The notes beneath the pieces were generated by a model. The model saw only the letters and a list, made by a program, of their open reading frames with translations, did not search any database and was not told where the DNA came from. From positions 62,001-126,000 of the forward strand of contig NZ_JACJTB010000012.1 of assembly GCF_014698475.1 (NCBI RefSeq): DNA of 64,000 nucleotides, in the 5' to 3' direction. The position numbers were made by a program, and so were the translations under genes. This DNA is from Nostoc spongiaeforme FACHB-130 (GTDB lineage: Bacteria > Cyanobacteriota > Cyanobacteriia > Cyanobacteriales > Nostocaceae). Shown here piece after piece: positions 19,063 to 27,112 of this stretch; within the stretch, counting starts at the first letter, position 1; each line of letters begins with the position of its first letter.

Positions 19063-19740
19063 CTAATCTAAACTAAATGGGGCAAATTCTATTTGTCCGA
19101 ATAGCATATTTTTGTCTACTGCTGACAAAATTTTATTATTGGTGCGATCGCTATTTAAACAACGACAAACTAATTGCGCCACATCCGCACGATGGATACT
19201 ACCAACAATCCTTGTGTCCTCAGTTAAAACGCCATTACCTGTAGCTGGTTCTGTTTTCAGTCCACCAGGACGAATAATAGTATATGTAAGTCCACTGGCA
19301 ATTAAATATTGTTCGGCTTTGTCTTTTTCGACTAAAACTGATTGCAGCGCCGCCAATGCTTGCGGAGATAATGCACCAACACTATTACCAGTCCCGATGG
19401 AAGTTACTAAAATAAATTTTTGGACTCCGGCTTTGATAGCTGCATCAATGAGATTTTTATTCGCTGGGTAATCTGGTTTTTCGGTATCTGTCGGTAAACC
19501 ACCAATACTACTAATAACAGTGTGGATGGGTTCATTGGTGAGCATAGCTGCTTCCACATCACCAACATTCATTGCATCACCCAAAACAGTCTTCACACCC
19601 GTTGCTTGTAATTCAGCCGCAGCCGTTTCAGTTCTCAACAGTGCTTTAACTTTCAGTTGTTGTGCTGTTAAATAGTTGGCAATTTCTCTGCCAACACCAC
19701 GACTTGCCCCAGCCAGAAAAATGTATGATTCACTTGTCAT
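19063..19740 (-). CDS. NAD(P)-binding SDR-like (NmrA/atypical SDR) protein
   Basis: 225 residues with a Rossmann nucleotide motif (FLAGASRGVGREIANYL), DAMNVGDVEAAML, and the atypical-SDR pieces FILVTSIGTGNS and YTIIRPGGLKTEPATG. Proteins of this build in cyanobacteria and chloroplasts include electron-transfer assembly factors and NAD(P)-binding regulators. The catalytic YxxxK of classical SDRs is not seen in place, so a dehydrogenase reaction should not be assumed. Confidence 0.75.
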   Translation of the reverse strand: MTSESYIFLAGASRGVGREIANYLTAQQLKVKALLRTETAAAELQATGVKTVLGDAMNVGDVEAAMLTNEPIHTVISSIGGLPTDTEKPDYPANKNLIDAAIKAGVQKFILVTSIGTGNSVGALSPQALAALQSVLVEKDKAEQYLIASGLTYTIIRPGGLKTEPATGNGVLTEDTRIVGSIHRADVAQLVCRCLNSDRTNNKILSAVDKNMLFGQIEFAPFSLD

Positions 19741-20085
19741 AACGAATTGCGAAACTACTAAATTACTTATGCTCCAGGGATTGTATCAAATTATGAAGAG
19801 TGCTGAGTTGAAAGTGCTGAGTGCTGAGTAAGGTGAACATTCTTGCGGCTGAGATGAAAACGAAACTCAGTATCCATAGCAATACTCGATCAGTTACAAA
19901 CATCTCCTCCTTGTCTACCTCGTCTTCCTTGTCTGTTAGGACTGCTATATCTTCATGTTGTTGGGTTACGCATTATTTTTAATACTTAAAATTCAGTAGA
20001 GTATTTTTGCTTAATCCCATCGTAGGAGGTATTTTTGCTGGCGATCGTGCGATTCTAGCAAGTAACTCTATATAGAGAAAGACAG

Positions 20086-20424
20086 ATGACCAACACATCT
20101 CAAGATATCAGAGTAATATCTACCACGAGAATTTGGGGAATCACAGTAGGTATTTTAGCCGTTTGTATTCCGCTTTCGGCTGTGACGAGAAGTGGGGCAT
20201 TGCTACCTTTAGCTGCTCTTGGTGGTGCTACAGCCGGAACGATCGCTATTTGGCGGACTGATGAGAAAAAATCGCCATCTGGTGCTTTACAACCACAGCA
20301 ATTAGAACTATTAGAGCAAAGAATAGCCAATTTAGAAACAATAGTCAGTCATGAAGAATTTGATTTACAGATGAAAATTAAACAGCTAGAAACCAGCGAT
20401 CGCAATCATCATTCTGTTTCCTAA
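20086..20424 (+). CDS. Small membrane protein with coiled-coil tail, unknown
   Basis: 112 residues: two adjacent hydrophobic segments (ITVGILAVCIPLSAVT, LLPLAALGGATAGTIAIW) and then a hydrophilic helix rich in Gln and Glu (LELLEQRIANLETIVSHEEF, LQMKIKQLE) that looks like a short coiled coil. It starts with ATG after AGAAAGACAG. I recognise no family with confidence. The next gene begins 500 bases later, so it stands alone. Confidence 0.6.
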   Translation: MTNTSQDIRVISTTRIWGITVGILAVCIPLSAVTRSGALLPLAALGGATAGTIAIWRTDEKKSPSGALQPQQLELLEQRIANLETIVSHEEFDLQMKIKQLETSDRNHHSVS

Positions 20425-20933
20425 ACTCCTAGTGAATCAAGCATTTTTGCAGTTTGTTAGTATATACAATTGTGGAAAAATTTCTGCCACTTTTAGAGCA
20501 TAATCTTCTTAATTTAGTAAAAATAGCTATCATCAACCAAAATGCCCAAAACTCTGCCAATAACCTGCGAGTTCTGCTTAAATCATACTAGTCTTTAGAA
20601 ATATTACTGTTTCTAGAAAACAGTATCTTCTTCTCTAGTTCCGATAGAATTATTGGACATCATAGAAGTCTATCTAACTCATACCCAATATCGATTTGAG
20701 ATTTTAGGAGCAAGTTTTGACTAAAAGTCTTTTTGCAAAATCTCAAAGAAGCTTGCTGATCCCAAGGTGGTATCAATTAGATCATTATGCTGAGATTTGA
20801 GTGATCTTTACACACTGAACTTTACAGATACATCTCCATAAATGTGTTCTGTTAGACTGCGAAGATTACCGAATTTTTATTTTACTAGAAGTTATAAACT
20901 TGAGTAATTACGTTGGTATAGCTTACCGTAGGT
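20425..20933. other. 509-base non-coding gap before the WD40 gene
   Basis: AT-rich with no supported ORF. One inverted repeat is visible: TTGAGATTTT (20696-20705) with AAAATCTCAA (20737-20746), about 190 bases upstream of the WD40 gene start. Otherwise nothing distinctive. Confidence 0.5.
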
Positions 20934-22736
20934 ATGCAAAATTGTATCGCTGGAATGCAGATGGATTGGATTAGCTTACTTCAAGCCCAGCAAGCTGATT
21001 TCCTTCAACGTATTAAAAAACCTAAAACTTACGACCTATCTTTACTGGACAGTCAAGTTAAAGGTTGTCACAGCGAAATTATGGCATTTTGGGGTGATTC
21101 ATTGGCAAAAATCCAAGAATTATCGCGCCAACAAGCCGAAATTCTCGCCAAAAATCCGCCACCTATACCGCCAGAATATCCCGAACCGCCTGATTGGGTG
21201 ATTCCTTACCCCAAACACTTTCAACAACAAGCACAAGATTATCTTTTGCGAGAGCAAATTGTTGAACAAGTGATGGCGGAACGGCTGGGTAAGATAGTGA
21301 AAAAGTTGCCCCAAGACACTATTCAAAATATGGTGTTAGATGATGAAGGCAATTTACGCGGCGAAAGTAAATTTACATACTGCCTAGCTGATAGTCCAAA
21401 ACACAGCGTGTTAGTTTATGCTGCTGATGGCGAAAGTTTTAACGGTATCAAGAAAGATAAAATTAGGTGGACAGTCACTCAAGATGAGTTACGCCAGCAC
21501 CAAGTTTTAATTTTCTTGTGTCTGTTTTATCCTTCTCATGGCAAATTAGGCTATGAAAAGCACGCTGTAATTGCTGGGTTTTTGCCGAGTCATCAACTGG
21601 AGTTCTCGGAAACTAAATCTTATGTGACTCCCAGTAGCCTGTTATATGCAGGAGGATTAAGTTGGTATTTAGAGTCACTCACAGCGAAAAAGACTACTAA
21701 AAAAGATATATTGCCAACAGTTGAAGAGCAAGCGATCGCAGAAAGCATTCAAATTGTCTCATCAGATCATCCCCAAAAAGAAATCATTGGTGATTGGGAA
21801 TTTTGGCAAACATTAAAAGGTCATACTAGAGGGATTTATTGCCTTGATTTTGCTTCCCGTTGTCATAATGGCAATGTCACCCCGATTTTAGCTAGTGGGA
21901 GTCGCGGCGAAACCAAACTTTGGGATTTAAGCAAAGGAGAATTAATTGATACATTATCCGAAGCGCCTTGGATAGCATCAGGCTTAGTGGATGATGTAAA
22001 CTCTATATCTTTCAGCCCCGATGGTCATACATTAGTCAGTGTTGGTGCAGATTCGACAGTGAAAATTTGGCACGTCGGCGCACCAGAATTGATTGATATC
22101 CTGCACAAACATAATGGTGTAGTGCGCTGTACTGCTTTTACCCCAGATGGGCGGATGGTAGCCACTGGTGGCGATGATCGAAAAGTTCTGTTTTGGGATT
22201 TAATGCAGCGTCAGGTAGCGATCGCTCTATCTTTAGATGATACAGCTGCCCATGCCCTGGCCTTGAGTCCCGATGGCAAAACCTTGGTGACTGGTAGTTA
22301 CCGCAAAATCAAAGTCTGGAAAACAGCCCAACTTTCAGAATGTAGCACCCTACAAGAAATCGAACCACTGCACAGCTTAACTGGACATTCTCACATTGTG
22401 CGTTCCCTAACTATTAGTATTGATGGACAGTGGTTAATTAGCGGTAGCTGGGATCAGACAATCAAAATCTGGCATTTAGAGACAGGCAGATTAATTCGCA
22501 CTCTCAAAGGTCATACTGATCGAGTATATGCGATCGCCCTCAGTCCAGATGAGCAAATTATCGCCAGTGGTAGTGCAGATAAAACCATTAAACTCTGGCA
22601 TTTCAACACCGGAGAATTGCTAGGTACATTTACCGGACATAGTAATATAGTCACATCCCTAGCCTTCACAACTTCTGGTGATATGTTAGTCAGTGCCAGC
22701 TTAGATAAAACCATTAAAATCTGGCAGCGTAGTTAA
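20934..22736 (+). CDS. WD40 repeat protein
   Basis: 600 residues. The first 290 or so have no recognised domain: a helical start, a proline-rich piece (NPPPIPPEYPEPPDWVIPYP) and a mixed region. The C-terminal half holds seven WD40 repeats forming one beta-propeller, for example ISFSPDGHTLVSVGADSTVK and VRSLTISIDGQWLISGSWDQ, then TIKIWHLETG. Such propellers are protein-interaction scaffolds, frequent in filamentous cyanobacteria. Three in-frame ATG codons (20934, 20955, 20961) compete for the start. A terminator hairpin follows. Confidence 0.85.
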   Translation: MQNCIAGMQMDWISLLQAQQADFLQRIKKPKTYDLSLLDSQVKGCHSEIMAFWGDSLAKIQELSRQQAEILAKNPPPIPPEYPEPPDWVIPYPKHFQQQAQDYLLREQIVEQVMAERLGKIVKKLPQDTIQNMVLDDEGNLRGESKFTYCLADSPKHSVLVYAADGESFNGIKKDKIRWTVTQDELRQHQVLIFLCLFYPSHGKLGYEKHAVIAGFLPSHQLEFSETKSYVTPSSLLYAGGLSWYLESLTAKKTTKKDILPTVEEQAIAESIQIVSSDHPQKEIIGDWEFWQTLKGHTRGIYCLDFASRCHNGNVTPILASGSRGETKLWDLSKGELIDTLSEAPWIASGLVDDVNSISFSPDGHTLVSVGADSTVKIWHVGAPELIDILHKHNGVVRCTAFTPDGRMVATGGDDRKVLFWDLMQRQVAIALSLDDTAAHALALSPDGKTLVTGSYRKIKVWKTAQLSECSTLQEIEPLHSLTGHSHIVRSLTISIDGQWLISGSWDQTIKIWHLETGRLIRTLKGHTDRVYAIALSPDEQIIASGSADKTIKLWHFNTGELLGTFTGHSNIVTSLAFTTSGDMLVSASLDKTIKIWQRS

Positions 22737-22798
22737 TAATTACAATGGATTTTATCCCTATCTCTCCAGCTAATTTACTAGCTTCCTATTCCCTACAG

Positions 22799-22834
22799 GT
22801 AAGGGCGAAGGCTAAGCCCTTACTGAGATTTTTT
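22799..22834 (+). terminator. Terminator of the WD40 gene
   Basis: Stem GTAAGGGC (22799-22806) with GCCCTTAC (22816-22823), loop of nine bases, then TGAGATTTTTT. It lies 63 bases past the stop codon. Confidence 0.75.
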
Positions 22835-22933
22835 CAAAAAAAATATTTTTAAATGTTGGGTTATGCTATCAATTCACCTAACTTACTAGCTTTTTAGATT
22901 CCTGCTATTAGGCTAATACAACAAAAAGTCAAT

Positions 22934-23389
22934 TTACCCAGAGAGACTTTCATCTTCACTAAAACTCAGCACATTTGTTTCTAAGTCATAGAAAAACTGT
23001 AATCGACATCTACCAACTTTGCCAGTAGCATCCTTATACTGATGTAACCATTGCTTCATTTTTTCCAATCCTGTTTCTATCAACTGGCTTTTTACCACAC
23101 TCACACAAGTTCGCGGTACTGGATAAACAGTAATTGACCACTTCGGTTCATACCAGCCAGACTCTATGACTTTATTAGAGCTAGTCAAGCTAACCAAGGA
23201 ATATCCATAGTTAATACTCAAAATTTTCGCAGGATTTTTAATCTTAGCTGGTTCTTGACAGGAATCAGAAAAAGCAACGCTAAGATAGTCGAATTGAGGT
23301 GTATCTGATAGTGCTTCTGATAATATTCCAGCACTAATAGGGTATGACATTAAACGTGAAAGTTTACTTTTGTACTTTGTAGGAATCAT
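22934..23389 (-). CDS. Hypothetical protein, orphan
   Basis: 151 residues from ATG 23389 (a TTG at 23428 would add 13). Mixed alpha/beta composition with a central stretch ILSINYGYSLVSLTSSNKVI and WYEPKWSITVYPVPRTCVSV. No family recognised. It opens a run of small, unrelated-looking genes (22.9-25.0 kb) with long spacers and dispersed repeats, a composition seen for orphan immunity or toxin-related genes. The last residues (LETNVLSFSEDESLSG) are acidic. Confidence 0.5.
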   Translation of the reverse strand: MIPTKYKSKLSRLMSYPISAGILSEALSDTPQFDYLSVAFSDSCQEPAKIKNPAKILSINYGYSLVSLTSSNKVIESGWYEPKWSITVYPVPRTCVSVVKSQLIETGLEKMKQWLHQYKDATGKVGRCRLQFFYDLETNVLSFSEDESLSG

Positions 23390-23605
23390 TTTTACCAGAT
23401 GACTTTTTATCTTATCGAGTATAAGCAATTGAAATTCATAAAAATTATGCGTTAAAATTTAAAATCAGATTTCTTTTCAAGAATTATGGAAAGAATTGTA
23501 AAATATTCTAGACAAGATTCAGGGCGAACGCAGGGTATTTCTGAAACCCTTACCAGATAAGGATATTGGCGAAAAAAGAGGATAAATTATAAAACGCCGA
23601 AACCC

Positions 23606-24007
23606 TTGTTATTAAAGGATTTTTATACTTTAGATGCGGTTGCCCTGAGACAAGATTGGTGTAAATGTGAATGTAGTGAACGAGAAGAGCCTTTAACCAC
23701 TTTCTTATATGACTTACCCAACTTAACCGCTTGTAACATTTTCCCCCCATTACATATTCTCAATATTCTTCTGCTCAGGGGTTGGGCTGGTGGTGGGATG
23801 AGTCCCAGGTTTAGCTGGAAAGCTTTTGAGATATGTGAGATTGAATATCAAGAAATTTTGCCTAAGCTGCTCTATCCTAATTGGCAAATACTAGGCAAAA
23901 AGCTTTGGCGCATCAGATTACCGATGAAACTTGATCCAGAATTTGATTCTATAGGCGATCGCTATACATGGATGACATTGGTTAGCGAAAAACATGGAAT
24001 AAAATAA
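23606..24007 (+). CDS. Hypothetical protein, possibly N-terminally damaged
   Basis: 133 residues. The conserved-looking body contains LPNLTACNIFPPLHILNILL, LRGWAGGGMSPRFSWKAFEI and DPEFDSIGDRYTWMTLVSEK, rich in Trp and Pro as in many single-domain immunity-like proteins, but I cannot name a family. No ATG exists near the start; the first codon would be TTG at 23606, while the frame stays open upstream to a stop near 23568. A lost or frameshifted start is therefore possible. Confidence 0.45.
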   Translation: MLLKDFYTLDAVALRQDWCKCECSEREEPLTTFLYDLPNLTACNIFPPLHILNILLLRGWAGGGMSPRFSWKAFEICEIEYQEILPKLLYPNWQILGKKLWRIRLPMKLDPEFDSIGDRYTWMTLVSEKHGIK

Positions 24008-24078
24008 ACAAACGTAGGTTGCCTAAAATGCAGTGTAACCCAACAATTGCAAGCTTATCAAAGTTGAGTTGTGCGATC
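24003..24078. repeat. Dispersed repeat, copy A
   Basis: A sequence with GTAGGTTGCC, CAGTGTAACCCAACAAT and GTTGAGTTGTGCGATC. About three quarters of the positions match copy B at 24990-25065 in the same orientation. Copies lie at the 3' end of the 23606 gene and at the 5' end of the 24679 gene. Confidence 0.6.
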
Positions 24079-24086
24079 AAGTTACT

Positions 24087-24509
24087 CTATTCTGGTTCCT
24101 CTTGCTCTCCGGTTACGAGCCATTTCCACATTGCCATAATAAACTGGCTCAACTTGTAACTTTCCTCATGCCACTCAATCACATCTCCATTTATACCCTG
24201 CCAAATCACAGGATTTTGTTTGTTGATATCAGCTTGATCAATGCCCCAATATACAACACATTGGTTTTCTTGCATAAATACAAGTTTGCTATCTATCCAA
24301 TTAAGTTCTTCAATAGACAACAATCGATTATGTTCTTTGTTAATTAAGTGCTGTCCAGCCAAAGTATAGTAATCAATAAGTGCTTGAGGAATCTTTAGCT
24401 GACGCTCTGCTAGTTTAGCTTGAACCGCCTCGAATCCTAGCCCGTCTGTTACTTCTAGTGGAGAACCAAAAATTTCTTGAAATCGACGGCTATAGTATTC
24501 CTTAAACAT
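24087..24509 (-). CDS. SMI1/KNR4 (SUKH)-like protein, candidate immunity protein
   Basis: 140 residues. The pattern of a helical start (FQEIFGSPLEVTDGLGF), then LKIPQALIDYYTLAGQHLIN, then LLSIEELNW, LVFMQENQCVVYWGIDQAD and NPVIWQGINGDVIEW fits the SUKH (SMI1/KNR4) fold. Many members neutralise polymorphic or contact-dependent toxins. No toxin gene is visible within the window, so it would be an orphan immunity gene. The assignment rests on motif pattern only. Confidence 0.6.
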   Translation of the reverse strand: MFKEYYSRRFQEIFGSPLEVTDGLGFEAVQAKLAERQLKIPQALIDYYTLAGQHLINKEHNRLLSIEELNWIDSKLVFMQENQCVVYWGIDQADINKQNPVIWQGINGDVIEWHEESYKLSQFIMAMWKWLVTGEQEEPE

Positions 24510-24678
24510 TACTTTATAGCTAGAAAACCTACTTACTAATAACCTTAAATAACTGCCTTGCCAATTTTGAAAGAGTAAATTCTAGTATAATAAATATGTT
24601 TGCTTAAACACATTTAAACTCAACAATGTTAGGCTGAATGAACTTTGGATTGTGCGATCACAGCCAACCGTACCAAAA

Positions 24679-24972
24679 TTAATAAAATTGCAGCTTTTCA
24701 ACCAAAACTTTCTGCCCACTTTGAAAATTAGAACAGTCTAACTTTGTCGTCAGTCGGAAGTTTAACAAATCATAGCGAGGTTTACCATCTAGATGATTAG
24801 CTCTTGGTGGAATATCGAGTGCTTCGATTGAACAACCGCCAATTGTCGAATCTGGAGTTACCCTAAAATTCACCCCCGGTAACTCAAAGTGCTTGACTAC
24901 GATATTCCGCAAATTACGAAAATGCTGAATAACAAACTCCACTTCAACTTCGATATCAGCTAGAAATTCCAT
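24679..24972 (-). CDS. Hypothetical protein, orphan
   Basis: 97 residues from ATG 24972; a GTG three codons upstream is also possible. An acidic beta-strand start (MEFLADIEVEVEFVIQHF) leads into GVNFRVTPDSTIGGCSIEAL and RYDLLNFRLTTKLDCSNFQS. The alternation suggests a small beta-rich protein. No family recognised. It lies 169 bases upstream of the SUKH-like gene on the same strand. Confidence 0.5.
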   Translation of the reverse strand: MEFLADIEVEVEFVIQHFRNLRNIVVKHFELPGVNFRVTPDSTIGGCSIEALDIPPRANHLDGKPRYDLLNFRLTTKLDCSNFQSGQKVLVEKLQFY

Positions 24973-24989
24973 ATTTCCCACACTTAGTA

Positions 24990-25065
24990 AAATAAATAAA
25001 TGTAGGTTGGGGGAACCCAGTGTAACTTAACCATGCCAAGATTATCAAATGTTGAGTTGTGCGAT
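24990..25065. repeat. Dispersed repeat, copy B
   Basis: Matches copy A at 24003-24078 (TGTAGGTTGG, AGTGTAACTTAACCATGCCA and GTTGAGTTGTGCGATC). It lies between the 24679 gene and the Uma2 gene. Confidence 0.6.
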
Positions 25066-25104
25066 CGCTCCAACCAATCTACCATATAAAAATTAACAGG
25101 AGAG

Positions 25105-25779
25105 ATGACAATGGTCAGCAGCCTGAAAGAACTAATTGATGAGCCAGAATTGGGTCATAGTAACGACCCGGAAGAAAGGTTTATCAGTAGTGGTGTGAGT
25201 TGGGACAGTTATGAATCGCTATTGGCGAAACTAGAAAATAACTCTCATTACCGTGTTAATTATTTAGATGGAATATTAGAAATCGTGTCACCGTCAATCA
25301 GACATGAAAAAATCAAAACGAATTTAGGTATGTTGTTAGAGCGTTTCTTCTATAGCAAGCGCATTCGTTTTGTACCGATGGGAAGTTCTACTTTTAAAAA
25401 TAAAGCAAGAAAAGCTGGTGCAGAACCAGACGAATGTTATTGTATAGGCGAAGAGAAAAAAGTACCAGATTTAGCAATAGAAGTAGTTTTGACAAGTGGT
25501 AGTGTGAGCAAACTGGAAATCTACCGTAGGTTAGGAGTTGCAGAAGTCTGGTTTTGGGAGAGAAATCAGTTTAAGTTATATCATTTACGAGACAATTCTC
25601 AGCAAGAACAAGCCACTGTTTACCCTGATACTTACGGGTATGAACCTATCTTTCAAAGTGAGATACTGCCAGAATTAGATATTTCTTTGCTAGAACAATG
25701 TCTGACAATTTCAGATTCAATTCAAGCTATTGATGAATTTGAGCAAGGATTGAAAGCAGCCAATGAGCCAAAGTCATAG
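25105..25779 (+). CDS. Uma2 family (DUF820) endonuclease-like protein
   Basis: 224 residues. Core motifs are YRVNYLDGILEIVSPSIRHE, FKNKARKAGAEPDECYCIGE, KVPDLAIEVVLTSGSVSKLE and LGVAEVWFWERNQFKLYHL, matching the PD-(D/E)xK fold of Uma2 proteins. AGGAG is seven bases before the ATG. It diverges from the small-gene cluster and precedes the double-glycine peptide gene by 200 bases. Function in the cell is unknown. Confidence 0.82.
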   Translation: MTMVSSLKELIDEPELGHSNDPEERFISSGVSWDSYESLLAKLENNSHYRVNYLDGILEIVSPSIRHEKIKTNLGMLLERFFYSKRIRFVPMGSSTFKNKARKAGAEPDECYCIGEEKKVPDLAIEVVLTSGSVSKLEIYRRLGVAEVWFWERNQFKLYHLRDNSQQEQATVYPDTYGYEPIFQSEILPELDISLLEQCLTISDSIQAIDEFEQGLKAANEPKS

Positions 25780-25980
25780 AGATGCGATCGCTGATTTTTG
25801 GGAGTACGTCTATCTAGGGAATTAATTTTAACTAAATTGATTATACATATAGTAGGACGATATATTACTAGCAAATTATTTAAACTACAGCCATAAAATA
25901 TTAAGTCTTTGCAGAACAAACATTTGTTTTGTTATTCATTGCAAAATTAACCAAATTAGTCAAAACGGAGGGGAAAATCA

Positions 25981-26213
25981 TGAGTGAAAACTCTACTTTA
26001 CTCCAAGAATTAGACAGTGAAGCATCTGAATTTATCAGTGGAGGTCAACGTCGTCCTAGAGTTTTGTATGCTTGTCCTAGAGATAGATACGTCACCAATA
26101 CTGAGGGCTATTACTGGTTCCGAGGTAGAAGGGGATGTCAAGAAGTAGACTACGATAGCGCACCTAGACGAGTGAGACGGGAACTTGAGAACTTTAGAGG
26201 TAATTTTGACTAA
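25981..26213 (+). CDS. Small peptide with double-glycine-type leader (candidate secreted peptide)
   Basis: 77 residues from ATG 25981, which has a strong GGAGGGGAAA box; upstream in-frame codons are unlikely to be used. Residues 1-23 are acidic and end in LLQELDSEASEFISGG, which fits the double-glycine leader pattern recognised by C39-peptidase ABC exporters. The predicted core of about 54 residues is basic and aromatic (QRRPRVLYACPRDRYVT, then YYWFRGRRGCQEVDYD) with two Cys residues. No exporter, modification or immunity gene is next to it. It could also be a plain cytosolic protein. Confidence 0.65.
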
Positions 26214-26242
26214 TCTATTTGCTATTTTCTAATAGTTAGTCA

Positions 26243-26300
26243 AGTGGGCATTACATACTAAATTTTGAGTTTAATTCGGTTTTTCTAAATAATGCCCACT
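26243..26300. terminator. Convergent-gene inverted repeat, possible bidirectional terminator
   Basis: Perfect 11-bp arms AGTGGGCATTA (26243-26253) and TAATGCCCACT (26290-26300) around a 36-base loop that contains a T run. It lies between the leader-peptide gene (+) and the TetR gene (-), which converge here. Confidence 0.5.
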
Positions 26301-26317
26301 CTACAAATACTCATAAA

Positions 26318-26914
26318 TCATTGATGATTTTTGCCAACACCTTTAATAATTAGCTCCATAGTCTGACGCATATAAGTTGCTAGTGGTTTTGGTGTTGGTT
26401 TAAAGACGATCGCATAATATAAAGACCCACTCACCAAATCAATAATTAATTCAATATCGGCATCTGGTTGAATTTCACCTCTTAATTTAGCGCGTTGCAA
26501 CACCTCGGCAAAGGCATCACGTCGAGGTTTTGTATATTTTTTCCAGTAGACTTGAGCAAACTGCGGATTACTAGAAGCTGTACTAATTATTAAAGCTAGT
26601 GTCTGACAGCCAAGGGGACTCTGTATTCTCTGGGCTGCATGATCAATCACAATATCCATATCTCCCCAAAAGCTACCAGTATCAGGTATCTGCACATCTT
26701 CCCGCACACTTTCGATCGCATCTGCGACCAGTTCCTCTTTACTGGTGTAACGCCTGTAAATTGTTGCTTTTCCAACTCCAGCCCGGATAGCGATCGCTTC
26801 CATACTCATACTTTGATATCCCACTTCCGCCAGCAGTTCCAACGTCGCTTGCAGAATGGCTTGATCTGCATTGATACTACGTGGTCTTCCGGGTGAACTG
26901 ATGTGCTTATTCAT
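26318..26914 (-). CDS. TetR/AcrR family transcriptional regulator
   Basis: 198 residues. The N-terminal DNA-binding domain is typical (ATLELLAEVGYQSMSMEAIA, IRAGVGKATIYRRYTSKEEL). The C-terminal ligand domain has a WGDMDIVIDHAAQRI stretch. It is divergent from a DHA2-type efflux gene, 198 bases away, the standard arrangement for a local repressor of a drug exporter. A perfect palindrome between the genes (27021-27047) is the likely operator. Its inducer is unknown. Confidence 0.92.
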   Translation of the reverse strand: MNKHISSPGRPRSINADQAILQATLELLAEVGYQSMSMEAIAIRAGVGKATIYRRYTSKEELVADAIESVREDVQIPDTGSFWGDMDIVIDHAAQRIQSPLGCQTLALIISTASSNPQFAQVYWKKYTKPRRDAFAEVLQRAKLRGEIQPDADIELIIDLVSGSLYYAIVFKPTPKPLATYMRQTMELIIKGVGKNHQ

Positions 26915-27020
26915 ATTGCGTTAGTCTCAAACTTCCGACATCAAATATCGCCATTGCAGCCTTATCTATCTTGAGGCAGTTTTTTTAGGTTTACCAAACT
27001 TTACCCTTGACTTATCTTAA

Positions 27021-27047
27021 TATAATACGATACAGTCTCGTATTATA
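27021..27047. promoter_or_regulatory. Probable TetR operator
   Basis: Perfect inverted repeat: TATAATACGA (27021-27030), seven-base spacer TACAGTC, TCGTATTATA (27038-27047). Size and symmetry suit a TetR dimer site. It lies in the divergent promoter region, 66 bases before the MFS start and 107 before the regulator start; its TATAAT arm could overlap a -10 box. Confidence 0.75.
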
Positions 27048-27112
27048 AACAAAGGCGAAAAATCAAAGCTAAGTCTCACAATTTCTAAATTTAAATATCA
27101 CTGCTATTCAAA

